Shown piece after piece: positions 37,548-45,965 of a stretch of 64,000 nucleotides of DNA. Position 1 is the stretch's first letter, and each line of letters starts with the position of its first letter. The notes beneath the pieces were generated by a model. The model ran no database searches. It saw nothing but the letters and a program-made list of their open reading frames with translations, and was not told where the DNA came from. The stretch covers positions 496,001 through 560,000 of the forward strand of contig NZ_CP049366.1 in NCBI RefSeq assembly GCF_014058425.1. Direction: 5' to 3'. The position numbers and the translations under genes were made by a program. Origin of the DNA: Companilactobacillus pabuli (GTDB taxonomy: Bacteria; Bacillota; Bacilli; Lactobacillales; Lactobacillaceae).

Positions 37548-39089
37548 ATGAAAGTAGCTGTTACAGATAATGAGAAGTTAAGACTGACTTTAGAGGGAGT
37601 TCTAGTTGGAATTATCTCCGGAATTCTTGTTAGTATGTTCCGTTGGTCGATTGCACATTCTCTAAAGTTTTATCAAGGTCTTTATGTTGCGGCACGAAAT
37701 AATTCTCTATTAGTTTTGTCGTTATTAGTCTTGATGATTATTATCGGACTGTTTGTCGGATATTTAGTCAAAAAAGAACCCAATATATCGGGTTCAGGTA
37801 TTCCACAAGTTGAAGCTCAATTAGGTGGCGAAATGCATCTAAATTGGTGGTCAATTTTGTGGAGAAAATTTGTTGGAGGAATCCTTTGTATTGGACCAGG
37901 TCTATTCTTAGGTCGTGAAGGTCCTTCAATTCAATTAGGTTCAGCTGTCGGTCAAGGTGTCGGAGACTTAACGCATGATAATAAAGGCGTTAATCAAAGA
38001 GTTCTTATCGCCAGTGGTGCAGCGGCCGGATTGTCAGCTGCCTTTAGTGCGCCAATTGCTGGAGCAATGTTTGTTTTGGAAGAAGTTTATCATAATTTTT
38101 CACCAATGGTGTGGATCACTTCTTTAGCCAGTGCAGTCAGTGCTAATTTGGTGGCATTATATGTCTTTGGTTTGCAGCCAGTTTTGCAAGTGCCTTATCA
38201 ATTTAGTTTGCCAGTTAAGTATTATTGGCATTTGATTATTTTAGGTATCATTTTAGGTTTGATGGGTCGCTTGTATCAAATTTGTACATTGTCGATGCCG
38301 GCTGTTTTTGCTAAAACTCGTTTGCCACGTTATATTCACGGAATAATCCCGTTGATTTTAATTGTTCCTTTGGGAATGATGTATACGCAATTTATCGGTG
38401 GTGGTAATGAAGTCATCGTCAATTTGGACAAATTCAAGGGTGGTTTGTTATTTTTAATGGGATTGTTGTTCTTGAGATTTGTCTTCTCGATGATTTCTTA
38501 TGGTTCTGGACTTCCAGGTGGAATCTTTTTACCAATTTTGAACCTTGGAGCTATCATCGGAGCTATTTATGCTGTCTTTATGAATCAACTTGGCTTGTTG
38601 CCAATTTATTTTGAAAGTAACTTGATTATCTTTGCGATGGCCGGTTACTTTGCTTGTATTGGTAAAGCACCGTTTACAGCAATTATTTTGGTCACAGAAA
38701 TGGTCGGCTCATTGAAGCACTTGATGCCATTGGCTGTTTTGTCATTGGTGGCTTACATTGTGGTTGATTTATTGAATGGTGCTCCAATTTATGAAGCTTT
38801 AAAAGAACGTTTGAACCTCAATTCAGAGTATTTGAATCGTGTCAGCAAGTTTAACGATCGATTAGAAGTGCCAATTTATGAAGGTAGTTCGATCGATGGG
38901 AAATACATTCGTGATATTCCTTTTCCAAAAGATATTTTAGTGATTGCGGTTTACCGTGGTGAGAGACAATTGATTCCTCGTGGTGATACAATGATCAAAG
39001 CAGGGGATCGAATCGTCTTCATGGTCAATGCCGGTCAACGAGCAAAAATATCTCAGAAATTGCAAGACTTGATTCAAGGTATGCACTAG
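37548..39089 (+). CDS. ClC-family chloride channel / H+ antiporter with RCK_C domain
   Basis: A 513-residue membrane protein. ClC selectivity motifs are all visible: GSGIPQVEAQL (about 81-91), GREGPSIQLG (about 124-133, with the gating-type Glu after GR), GAAAGLSAAFSAPIAG, and GLPGGIFLPILNLG. Residues about 430-513 form a cytoplasmic TrkA-C/RCK_C domain (VPIYEGSSIDGKYIRDI, VIAVYRGERQLIPRGDTMIKAGD). Members exchange chloride or fluoride for protons and may aid acid tolerance. It is likely cotranscribed with the oxidoreductase gene upstream. Confidence 0.9.
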   Translation: MKVAVTDNEKLRLTLEGVLVGIISGILVSMFRWSIAHSLKFYQGLYVAARNNSLLVLSLLVLMIIIGLFVGYLVKKEPNISGSGIPQVEAQLGGEMHLNWWSILWRKFVGGILCIGPGLFLGREGPSIQLGSAVGQGVGDLTHDNKGVNQRVLIASGAAAGLSAAFSAPIAGAMFVLEEVYHNFSPMVWITSLASAVSANLVALYVFGLQPVLQVPYQFSLPVKYYWHLIILGIILGLMGRLYQICTLSMPAVFAKTRLPRYIHGIIPLILIVPLGMMYTQFIGGGNEVIVNLDKFKGGLLFLMGLLFLRFVFSMISYGSGLPGGIFLPILNLGAIIGAIYAVFMNQLGLLPIYFESNLIIFAMAGYFACIGKAPFTAIILVTEMVGSLKHLMPLAVLSLVAYIVVDLLNGAPIYEALKERLNLNSEYLNRVSKFNDRLEVPIYEGSSIDGKYIRDIPFPKDILVIAVYRGERQLIPRGDTMIKAGDRIVFMVNAGQRAKISQKLQDLIQGMH

Positions 39090-39162
39090 AAATTTGACCA
39101 CTTTTATGTTATTGTTTTAGGAGTGATTTCAGCTTTCAACACCATGAACGGAGGTTTTACAG

Positions 39163-39399
39163 GTGTATAACATTATCGAAACATTGTTGATAATAGTATC
39201 CATTTTGATAATCATTGCCGTATTAATGCAACCAACTAAGCAACAAGATGCTTTGAATGCGTTGTCCGGTGGTGGTGGTGACCTATTCAGCAACCAGAAG
39301 AAACGTGGTTTTGAAGCCTTCATGGTTAAGGTTACCTACGTTTTACTAGTATTGTTTTTTGTTTGCTCATTGATACTAGTTTACTTATCATCTCACTAA
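39163..39399 (+). CDS. secG: Preprotein translocase subunit SecG
   Basis: A 78-residue small membrane protein with two TM helices (about 6-22 and 55-76) joined by the SecG loop QDALNALSGGGGDLFSNQKKRG. It is part of the SecYEG export channel. The start is GTG 39163 with GGAGGT 7 bases upstream. It is followed by a terminator, then the esterase-rnr-smpB genes in the usual Firmicutes order. Confidence 0.95.
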   Translation: MYNIIETLLIIVSILIIIAVLMQPTKQQDALNALSGGGGDLFSNQKKRGFEAFMVKVTYVLLVLFFVCSLILVYLSSH

Positions 39400-39408
39400 G
39401 CAATTTAT

Positions 39409-39437
39409 CCTCCTGAAAGTTACTCAGGAGGTTTTTT
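39409..39437 (+). terminator. Terminator after secG
   Basis: CCTCCTGA (39409-39416), loop AAGTTAC, TCAGGAGG (39424-39431), then T6. Confidence 0.88.
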
Positions 39438-39454
39438 GTTATAAGGAGCTACGA

Positions 39455-40192
39455 ATGAAAATTTTACGACCACAACCATTTTATTTTGACAGTGGAACTA
39501 GTGCAGTATTGTTATTACATTCTTTTTCAGGAACGTCTAATGATATGCGACTATTAGGAAGATTTTTACAGAGAAATAATTTTTCGGCCTACGCTCCGAT
39601 GCTTGTTGGTCACGGAACTGATGAACCCTTGGATATTTTGGAAAAAGGTGGTCCAGATCAGTGGTGGCAACAAACACAGGCTTCAATCGATTTTTTAAAG
39701 CAAAAGCAAAAGACGAAGATTTATGTTTTTGGACTGTCGCTAGGTGCAATTTTTGCAACTCAAGCACTTGAAGAAAACCCGGATGTTATTGCAGGGGGAG
39801 TTTTTGGCTCACCTTTGTACAATCAAGAGTTCAAGAACATCAAATCAGCCTTTATGACATATGCTAAAAAGGTGTATTCTTTACAACAGGACTTAACTGA
39901 TGTGGAATTAGACGCCAAGATGAGAGTAGTTAGATCAAAAATCGATAACAGAATAATGTCGATTCAAAGAGCTTCCGTTGGTGTGACTGAAAAGTTGGCT
40001 GAAATAAGTCGACCATATTTCATTGGTCAAGGTACGAGTGATAAATTAGTAAATCCAGAAGCTGCTAAATTAGTAGCTCAAGACGTTAAAACATCACAGC
40101 TACATTTTTACGATGCAGGGCATGTTTTAACTATCAACCGCGCTCATAATCAATTACAGAGTGACGTGTTAAATTTTTTAGAAAATAATTGA
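39455..40192 (+). CDS. Carboxylesterase (Est30-like alpha/beta hydrolase)
   Basis: A 245-residue esterase of the kind located between secG and rnr in Firmicutes. It has LLLHSFSGTSNDMR (oxyanion region, about 20-33), MLVGHG, nucleophile GLSLGA (about 98-103), QGTSDKLVNPEAA (Asp region) and the His in DAGHVLTI. AAGGAG lies 8 bases upstream. Its stop overlaps the ribosome-site region of rnr, so the two are cotranscribed. The natural substrate is unknown; homologues hydrolyse medium-chain esters. Confidence 0.85.
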   Translation: MKILRPQPFYFDSGTSAVLLLHSFSGTSNDMRLLGRFLQRNNFSAYAPMLVGHGTDEPLDILEKGGPDQWWQQTQASIDFLKQKQKTKIYVFGLSLGAIFATQALEENPDVIAGGVFGSPLYNQEFKNIKSAFMTYAKKVYSLQQDLTDVELDAKMRVVRSKIDNRIMSIQRASVGVTEKLAEISRPYFIGQGTSDKLVNPEAAKLVAQDVKTSQLHFYDAGHVLTINRAHNQLQSDVLNFLENN

Positions 40193-40200
40193 GGATAGAA

Positions 40201-42558
40201 ATGCCAGATAAAGAAAATAAATTAATTGCGGACATCTTAGAGGTTTTTAGAAGCAACCCCGATCGTCGTTACAAATCAGAACAGATCGAAGACATTTTAA
40301 GAATGCACGGGGCTTCAGCTTTCAAACGTGTTGTTAAATCTCTAGCTGTCCTAGAGGGTGAAAGTAAGATTACTTTGACCAACAAAGATGAGTTCAAGAT
40401 GGCCACACCAGAAACTGTGGTTGAAGGAACTTTTAAGGGAAATGATAAGGGATTTGGTTTCGTTAGATATGATGAAGTTGATCCTGACGCTTTTATTTCC
40501 CGAGACAACACACTCCACGCAGTCAACGGCGATACAGTTGAAGTAAAGATCACTAAACCATCTAATCCATGGATCGACAAGGGACCAGAAGGTGAGATTA
40601 CTAAAATCGTTGAAAGATCATTGACTAAAGCAGTTGGTGAATTTCATCCTTATAGTGATTCACAAGTTGAAAAGACTGGCCACTATGGTTACGTTCAAAG
40701 TCACGAAAAGAAAATTGCTGCATACATGATTTTCATTTCTGACAAAGGTTTGCATCCACAAATGGGTGACATGGTTCAAGTATCTATCGATGAATATCCA
40801 AACGACAAGCATCCCCAAAGTATGGAGGGTACTGCTCTTGAAATCATCGGTAACAAAAATGATCCTGGTGTTGACATCATGTCTATCGTTGTTGACAATG
40901 ACATCAATCCAGAATTCCCTAATGAAGTTTTAAAAGAAGCTGAAAGTATTCCTGATCACGTCTTAGATTCAGATCGTGTTGGTCGTAAAGACTTGACTAA
41001 GAATATGGTTATCACAATCGATGGGGATGACTCAAAAGACTTTGATGATGCGGTTGGATTGGACATGTTACCAAATGGTAACTTCCATCTAGAAGTAGAT
41101 ATCGCTGATGTTACACATTATGTCAAAGAAGGTTCTCCATTAGATGAGGAAGCTTATGCTCGTGGAACAAGTACTTACTTAGTTGATCGAGTAATTCCAA
41201 TGTTGCCATTTAGATTGTCAAACGGAATCTGTTCATTGAACCCTGGTGAAGACCGTCTAGCTTTGACTTGTGAAATGGAAATCGATCACTCGGGTAATGT
41301 TGTTAAACATGAAATTTATCCTAGTGTTATCCAATCAAAATATCGTATGACTTATAACAATGTTAACGAAATTTTGAAGGGCGACGAAGAATTAAATGAA
41401 GAATACGCTCCATTAGTTCCAATGTTGAAACAAATGGCACAACTTCACGAAATCCTCTTCAACAAACGTCACCAACGTGGTGCTATCGACTTTGAAGAAA
41501 CAGAAGCACAAATCATCGTTGATGAAAATGGTAAGCCAATCGACATCAAGTTAAGAGAACGTGGAACTTCTGAAAAGATGATCGAATCATTCATGTTAGC
41601 CGCTAATGAAACAGTCGCTGAACATTACAATGTTAAACATGTACCATTCTTATATCGTGTCCACGAAAAGCCTGATGAAGAAAAAATCAAGAACTTCTTT
41701 GAATTTGCTGCTGCAATGGGTGTCCAAGTTAAAGGTAACTTGAAAGAAATCACACCAAAGATGTTCCAAAACGTTTTAGCTGATGTTGTTGGAACTCCTG
41801 AAGAACAAGTTGTCACAATTATGTTGTTGAGAAGTTTACAACAAGCTAGATATTCAGATGAACCACTAGGTCACTTTGGTTTGGCTGCTAAGTACTATAC
41901 ACACTTTACTTCACCAATCAGACGTTACCCTGATTTGACAGTTCACCGTATGATTCACAGTTATGCTGAACATGGTTTTACTGACGATGAACAAGCTAAG
42001 TGGAGTAACAAGCTTCAAGAAATTGCTGAACATACTTCAAGTCGTGAAAGAATTTCTATCAATGCTGAACGTGCCGTTGATGATTTGAAGAAGACTGAGT
42101 ACATGGCTGACCAAGTTGGAAATACCTTCGATGCTGTAGTCAGTTCAGTAACTAGTTTTGGAATGTTCATTCAATTGGATAATACCGTTGAAGGTTTGAT
42201 TCACATTTCTAACATGAAAGACGATTTCTACGAATTTGACGAAAAGAGTATGTCAATGCACGGTCGTGGAACTGGTAAGATTTTCAAGGTTGGTCAACCA
42301 ATCAAGGTTAAGTTGATCAGAGCAGATGTTGAACACAGACAAATTGACTTTGAACGTGTATTAACTCCAGAGGAACAAGAACAAGCTGATAAACGTGAAG
42401 CTGAATTTAAGAAGAAACGTTCAATGCAACATGGCAGAGGTCGTGGCGGTCATGGTCGTCACAATGATCACAAGGGTCATGGCAATGGAAGAAACAGAAA
42501 CAGTAATAATAATGGAAACAAAAACCATAAGAGACGTGGTAAATACGAAAGACGGTGA
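40201..42558 (+). CDS. rnr: Ribonuclease R
   Basis: A 785-residue 3'-5' exoribonuclease. An N-terminal winged-helix region (1-70) and cold-shock domains are followed by the RNB catalytic core: [15 protein letters not shown] holds the metal-binding Asp cluster near 282-295. Then come [16 protein letters not shown] near 572, an S1 domain (about 640-722) and a Lys/Arg/Gly/Asn-rich tail of about 50 residues. ATG 40201 with GAGG 7 bases upstream is chosen over TTG 40189. smpB follows directly, matching the known RNase R-SmpB-tmRNA partnership. Confidence 0.95.
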   Translation: MPDKENKLIADILEVFRSNPDRRYKSEQIEDILRMHGASAFKRVVKSLAVLEGESKITLTNKDEFKMATPETVVEGTFKGNDKGFGFVRYDEVDPDAFISRDNTLHAVNGDTVEVKITKPSNPWIDKGPEGEITKIVERSLTKAVGEFHPYSDSQVEKTGHYGYVQSHEKKIAAYMIFISDKGLHPQMGDMVQVSIDEYPNDKHPQSMEGTALEIIGNKNDPGVDIMSIVVDNDINPEFPNEVLKEAESIPDHVLDSDRVGRKDLTKNMVITIDGDDSKDFDDAVGLDMLPNGNFHLEVDIADVTHYVKEGSPLDEEAYARGTSTYLVDRVIPMLPFRLSNGICSLNPGEDRLALTCEMEIDHSGNVVKHEIYPSVIQSKYRMTYNNVNEILKGDEELNEEYAPLVPMLKQMAQLHEILFNKRHQRGAIDFEETEAQIIVDENGKPIDIKLRERGTSEKMIESFMLAANETVAEHYNVKHVPFLYRVHEKPDEEKIKNFFEFAAAMGVQVKGNLKEITPKMFQNVLADVVGTPEEQVVTIMLLRSLQQARYSDEPLGHFGLAAKYYTHFTSPIRRYPDLTVHRMIHSYAEHGFTDDEQAKWSNKLQEIAEHTSSRERISINAERAVDDLKKTEYMADQVGNTFDAVVSSVTSFGMFIQLDNTVEGLIHISNMKDDFYEFDEKSMSMHGRGTGKIFKVGQPIKVKLIRADVEHRQIDFERVLTPEEQEQADKREAEFKKKRSMQHGRGRGGHGRHNDHKGHGNGRNRNSNNNGNKNHKRRGKYERR

Positions 42559-42563
42559 TTCTG

Positions 42564-43034
42564 TTGAAGAAACATCATACTAAGGCTGCTAATGAAGTGG
42601 CCAACAATCGTAAGGCGCGCCATGATTACAATATTTTAGAAACTTATGAAGCAGGGATTGCTTTGACAGGAACAGAAATTAAATCCGTTCGTGCCAGCAA
42701 GATGAATATTAAAGATGGCTTCGTCCAAGCTCGAAATGGCGAACTTTGGTTAGAGAATGTCAATATTAGCATTTATGACCAGGGAAATATCTTTAATCAT
42801 GATCCTTTACGTAATCGTAAATTGTTGCTCCATAAAAAAGAGATTCGTAAAATCAGTTCAAGTATTCAAGAAAAGGGAATCACAGTGGTTCCTTTGAAAG
42901 TTTACTTAAAGCATGGTTTTGCTAAAGTATTGATTGGTATCGCCGAAGGTAAGAAACAGTACGATAAACGTGAAACAATTAAGAAACGTGATCAAGAAAG
43001 AGAAATTAGACGTGTTATGAAAAATGCGTACTAG
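42564..43034 (+). CDS. smpB: SsrA-binding protein SmpB
   Basis: A 156-residue tmRNA partner for ribosome rescue. [33 protein letters not shown]-like [18 protein letters not shown], and the basic C-terminal tail [15 protein letters not shown] are characteristic. There is no ATG start. TTG 42564 has GGTGAT (complementary to the 16S 3' end) 5 bases upstream; GTG 42555, overlapping the rnr stop, is the alternative. It is cotranscribed with rnr. The ssrA gene itself is not in the window. Confidence 0.93.
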   Translation: MKKHHTKAANEVANNRKARHDYNILETYEAGIALTGTEIKSVRASKMNIKDGFVQARNGELWLENVNISIYDQGNIFNHDPLRNRKLLLHKKEIRKISSSIQEKGITVVPLKVYLKHGFAKVLIGIAEGKKQYDKRETIKKRDQEREIRRVMKNAY

Positions 43035-43058
43035 GTTCTCTTTTTTTTTGCATTTTTT
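43019..43058 (+). terminator. Possible terminator after smpB
   Basis: AAAAATGC pairs with GCATTTTT across a T-rich loop with a 10-base T run. The shape is unusual, and the T run may act alone. Confidence 0.4.
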
Positions 43059-43105
43059 GTTAGGTGATAAGTAGTAAAATAATTATTAATCAAGGGGGGA
43101 ATAAT

Positions 43106-44062
43106 ATGAAAATAGGCTATTTTTCATCTTCAACACCAATTACTTATCTTTCGCCAAAAAGGTTTCAACGGGCCAAGGATTTCTTAACTAGTAAGGGAAT
43201 AGAATTACAAGCTGGTTCGTTGACAAAGAAGAGCGATTTCTATCGTTCTGGTAGTATCCAAGCTCGAGCTGATGAGATCAATCAGTTGATTCATGATGAA
43301 ACAATTGATGTTTTGATGGCAACGATTGGGGGATTGGTCACTAATTCTATTCTGGACAAAATTGATTATGATTATTTACAAAAGCACCCTAAAACTATTG
43401 TTGGTTATTCAGATGCAACAGCTTTGTTATTAGCAATTTCCACCCAGGCACCAGCTTGCAAAGTACTTTATGGTCCAGCTTTAGTTGCTTCATTTGGGGA
43501 TGCTAAGGAAATCATTGATTACACCTGGCAAAGTTTTGAACAAGTTTTAAACAATCAAGAAGTAGAATTAACAGCACCAAAATTTTGGACCGATGAGGCA
43601 ATCAATTGGGAAGATTACCAACGTCCTAAAAAAATGGTCCAAAATCAATGGCATTACGTAAAACAACCGATATTAGAGGGAAGAATTGTTGGTGGAAACC
43701 TAAATACGATGTCTGGAATTTTGGGTTCCAAGTATTTTCCTAAATATACTGAAAATGATTTGTTATTCATTGAAGACGCTGAAAAAGATGCTTCAATTAT
43801 TGAAAAAAACTTTTCGATGTTAAAGAATTTCGGTACTTTTGATCAAGTAAAAGGAGTGATTTTGGGAAAACACGCCTTATTTGATGATTTGCACACGGGA
43901 CGCAAACCAATAGATATTCTTTTAGAGGTATTGGGGAACCGTGATTTACCGATAATTTATGATTTTGATTCTTGTCATACAGTTCCAATGATGACTACTC
44001 CGATAGGCACTTGGGCTAGATTTGATGCTACTAAGATGCAAGTAACTTATCGACAATCCTAA
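43106..44062 (+). CDS. S66-family LD-carboxypeptidase / MccF-like peptidase
   Basis: A 318-residue cytoplasmic serine peptidase of family S66. It has IGYFSSSTPITYLSPKRF at the start, FYRSGSIQARADEINQL near 50-66, MATIGG near 78, and nucleophile Ser in VGYSDATALL. FIEDAEKDASIIEKNFSML carries the catalytic Glu, and DFDSCHTVPMMTTPIG the His. LdcA members trim murein tetrapeptides; MccF members cleave microcin C-type peptide-nucleotides. The sequence alone does not decide. ATG 43106 follows GGGGGGA by 7 bases; the in-frame ATG 43064 lacks such a site. Confidence 0.85.
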   Translation: MKIGYFSSSTPITYLSPKRFQRAKDFLTSKGIELQAGSLTKKSDFYRSGSIQARADEINQLIHDETIDVLMATIGGLVTNSILDKIDYDYLQKHPKTIVGYSDATALLLAISTQAPACKVLYGPALVASFGDAKEIIDYTWQSFEQVLNNQEVELTAPKFWTDEAINWEDYQRPKKMVQNQWHYVKQPILEGRIVGGNLNTMSGILGSKYFPKYTENDLLFIEDAEKDASIIEKNFSMLKNFGTFDQVKGVILGKHALFDDLHTGRKPIDILLEVLGNRDLPIIYDFDSCHTVPMMTTPIGTWARFDATKMQVTYRQS

Positions 44063-44102
44063 TATGGTAAAATTAGGATAATTAAGTTTACTGGGGGATA
44101 CG

Positions 44103-45917
44103 ATGAAGAAAATTTGGGGTATTTGGAGTCTAGTTCTTGGTTTGTTGCTGATATTTACAATGACTTCAACGGTCAAAGCTGATGGCGATTACCAAATAGA
44201 GAAGTACAACGCTACAGCAGACGTCCAAAAAAATGGTGATATTGATTTAACACAAAAAATCACCTATCAGTTTGATGGTGACTTCAAGGGAGTTTACTAT
44301 AATCAGGATATTGCTGGAATCAATGGCATCACGCCGCCTGAGGTTTATCTCGACGATGGTTATACGACTAAACAATTGACTCAAAATAATTCCGGACTAA
44401 ATAATTCCTTTAAAGTTGATAAGACCCAAGATAAAGTGAATATCAAAGTTTATCATTCGGCCTCCACGGAAAAGCTGACGTATGTTTATAAGTATCATTT
44501 GTTAGGGGCCATTACTAATTACACTGATACGGCGCGACTAAATTGGAAAATAATCGGCGATGGCTGGCAAAAAGATCTGCACAATGTTGTTTTAAAGGTC
44601 AATTTGCCACAAAAGAATATTTCCAAGTTACAAGCTTGGACTCATGGACCATTAGATGGATATACAAAAGTTAATCGAAAAAATGGTTCGGTCAAAATGA
44701 CTATCGATACTGTACCTGAAGGGCAATTTGTTGAAACTGAAATGCTCTTTCCAACAACGGTAACAGCCGATAATCCTAAGGTAGTCAATAAAAAAATCAA
44801 ACAAAAAGTTCTCGACCATGAAAAGCAGTTAGTTTTGGATGCTAATGCTAGTCGAGAACGTAAAAAGTGGATTTATAATATTTTAATGACCTTTGGCTAC
44901 TTAGTAGTCGCTGGAATCCTTATTGCTCGTTTGATCAGCATCAAAAAAAATCCTGGCAACAAGCATTTTCATCCGACACCTTTGTATCATTTCTTCGATG
45001 AACCTAAGTTCTTACCTAGTATGGCGAAGGTGATTCTTGATCGTAGCGATAAAGCTGATAGTTTGTCACTGACAGCTGATTTGTTGTACGAAGTGGGTAA
45101 GAGACGGATGGCTATCAGAAAAGTCAAAAAGACTTATGAAATTACTGCTCTGGTGCCACCAACTAATCCATTTTTCAAATTCTTGATTGAAAATATCGGG
45201 GATGGCAAAAAGGTTACCTTGAAACAGATCAAAACTGCTGCAAAAGGGTATCACACAGCTAAAAATGATATTGTACAGCAATTTGAAAGCTGGTCTAAAG
45301 ATGCTGCCAATGGGCGTGAGAAATATCTCGATTTGGAAAATATGCGAATCGTTGATAATTTCCGTTTAACGGCAGTGGTTGTTCCAAGTATTTTATTTCT
45401 TATGTTCATCATTGCAGCAATTTTTGGCAAAAAGCTATTAGTTTTAGGAATAGTCTATGTAATAATTGCTATTCTTTCTTGGATTATGTTGTGGATGGCA
45501 AAAAGAAAAATCACTCCTTATACTGATTTGGGAGAACAAGAAGTTAATGAAATCAAAGCCTTCAAACGCATGCTTTCTGATATCGATGATATTAAGATGG
45601 CCGAAGTTGGAGATTTAATTCTCTGGGAGCAATTCTTGCCTTATGCGGTCGTTTTTGGAGTTTCGGATAAAGTTATTAAGGCCTTGAAGGTAAACTTCAC
45701 TACCGAGCAAATTAACGATTCTATGATAGTTCCATATTACATTGGAGCAACTAGTTTCTTAGGTTCAAAGAATGGCTTTGAATCTGCCTTTATCGGGGCA
45801 ATCAGTGCTGGTGGTGGTATTGCTGGAAGTTCATCAAGTGTCAGTGGTGGATCGGGTGGTTTTTCTGGCGGTTCATCAGGTGGATTTGGTGGAGGTTCCG
45901 GTGGTGGAGCCTTTTAG
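44103..45917 (+). CDS. DUF2207-domain membrane protein with Gly/Ser-rich tail
   Basis: A 604-residue protein. A signal peptide (about 1-26, ending TVKA|DG) is followed by an extracellular DUF2207 region (about 27-230: YQIEKYNATADVQKNGDIDLTQKI style). Then come a TM helix (about 262-284), a cytoplasmic segment, two more TM helices (about 420-465), another soluble segment, and a Gly/Ser-rich tail from about 568 ending GGGSGGGAF. DUF2207 proteins are widespread in Firmicutes with no firm function; the tail is typical of the family. GGGGGA precedes the ATG. No operon partner is evident. Confidence 0.8.
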   Translation: MKKIWGIWSLVLGLLLIFTMTSTVKADGDYQIEKYNATADVQKNGDIDLTQKITYQFDGDFKGVYYNQDIAGINGITPPEVYLDDGYTTKQLTQNNSGLNNSFKVDKTQDKVNIKVYHSASTEKLTYVYKYHLLGAITNYTDTARLNWKIIGDGWQKDLHNVVLKVNLPQKNISKLQAWTHGPLDGYTKVNRKNGSVKMTIDTVPEGQFVETEMLFPTTVTADNPKVVNKKIKQKVLDHEKQLVLDANASRERKKWIYNILMTFGYLVVAGILIARLISIKKNPGNKHFHPTPLYHFFDEPKFLPSMAKVILDRSDKADSLSLTADLLYEVGKRRMAIRKVKKTYEITALVPPTNPFFKFLIENIGDGKKVTLKQIKTAAKGYHTAKNDIVQQFESWSKDAANGREKYLDLENMRIVDNFRLTAVVVPSILFLMFIIAAIFGKKLLVLGIVYVIIAILSWIMLWMAKRKITPYTDLGEQEVNEIKAFKRMLSDIDDIKMAEVGDLILWEQFLPYAVVFGVSDKVIKALKVNFTTEQINDSMIVPYYIGATSFLGSKNGFESAFIGAISAGGGIAGSSSSVSGGSGGFSGGSSGGFGGGSGGGAF

Positions 45918-45921
45918 AGCC

Positions 45922-45960
45922 AAAAAAATAGGCTGAGATTAATTTCTCAGTCTATTTTTT
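45922..45960. terminator. Bidirectional terminator between DUF2207 and LPXTG genes
   Basis: AAAAAATAGGCTGAGA pairs with TCTCAGTCTATTTTTT around TTAATT (one G-U). A and T runs on both sides serve both convergent genes. Confidence 0.85.
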
Positions 45961-45965
45961 ACTTA

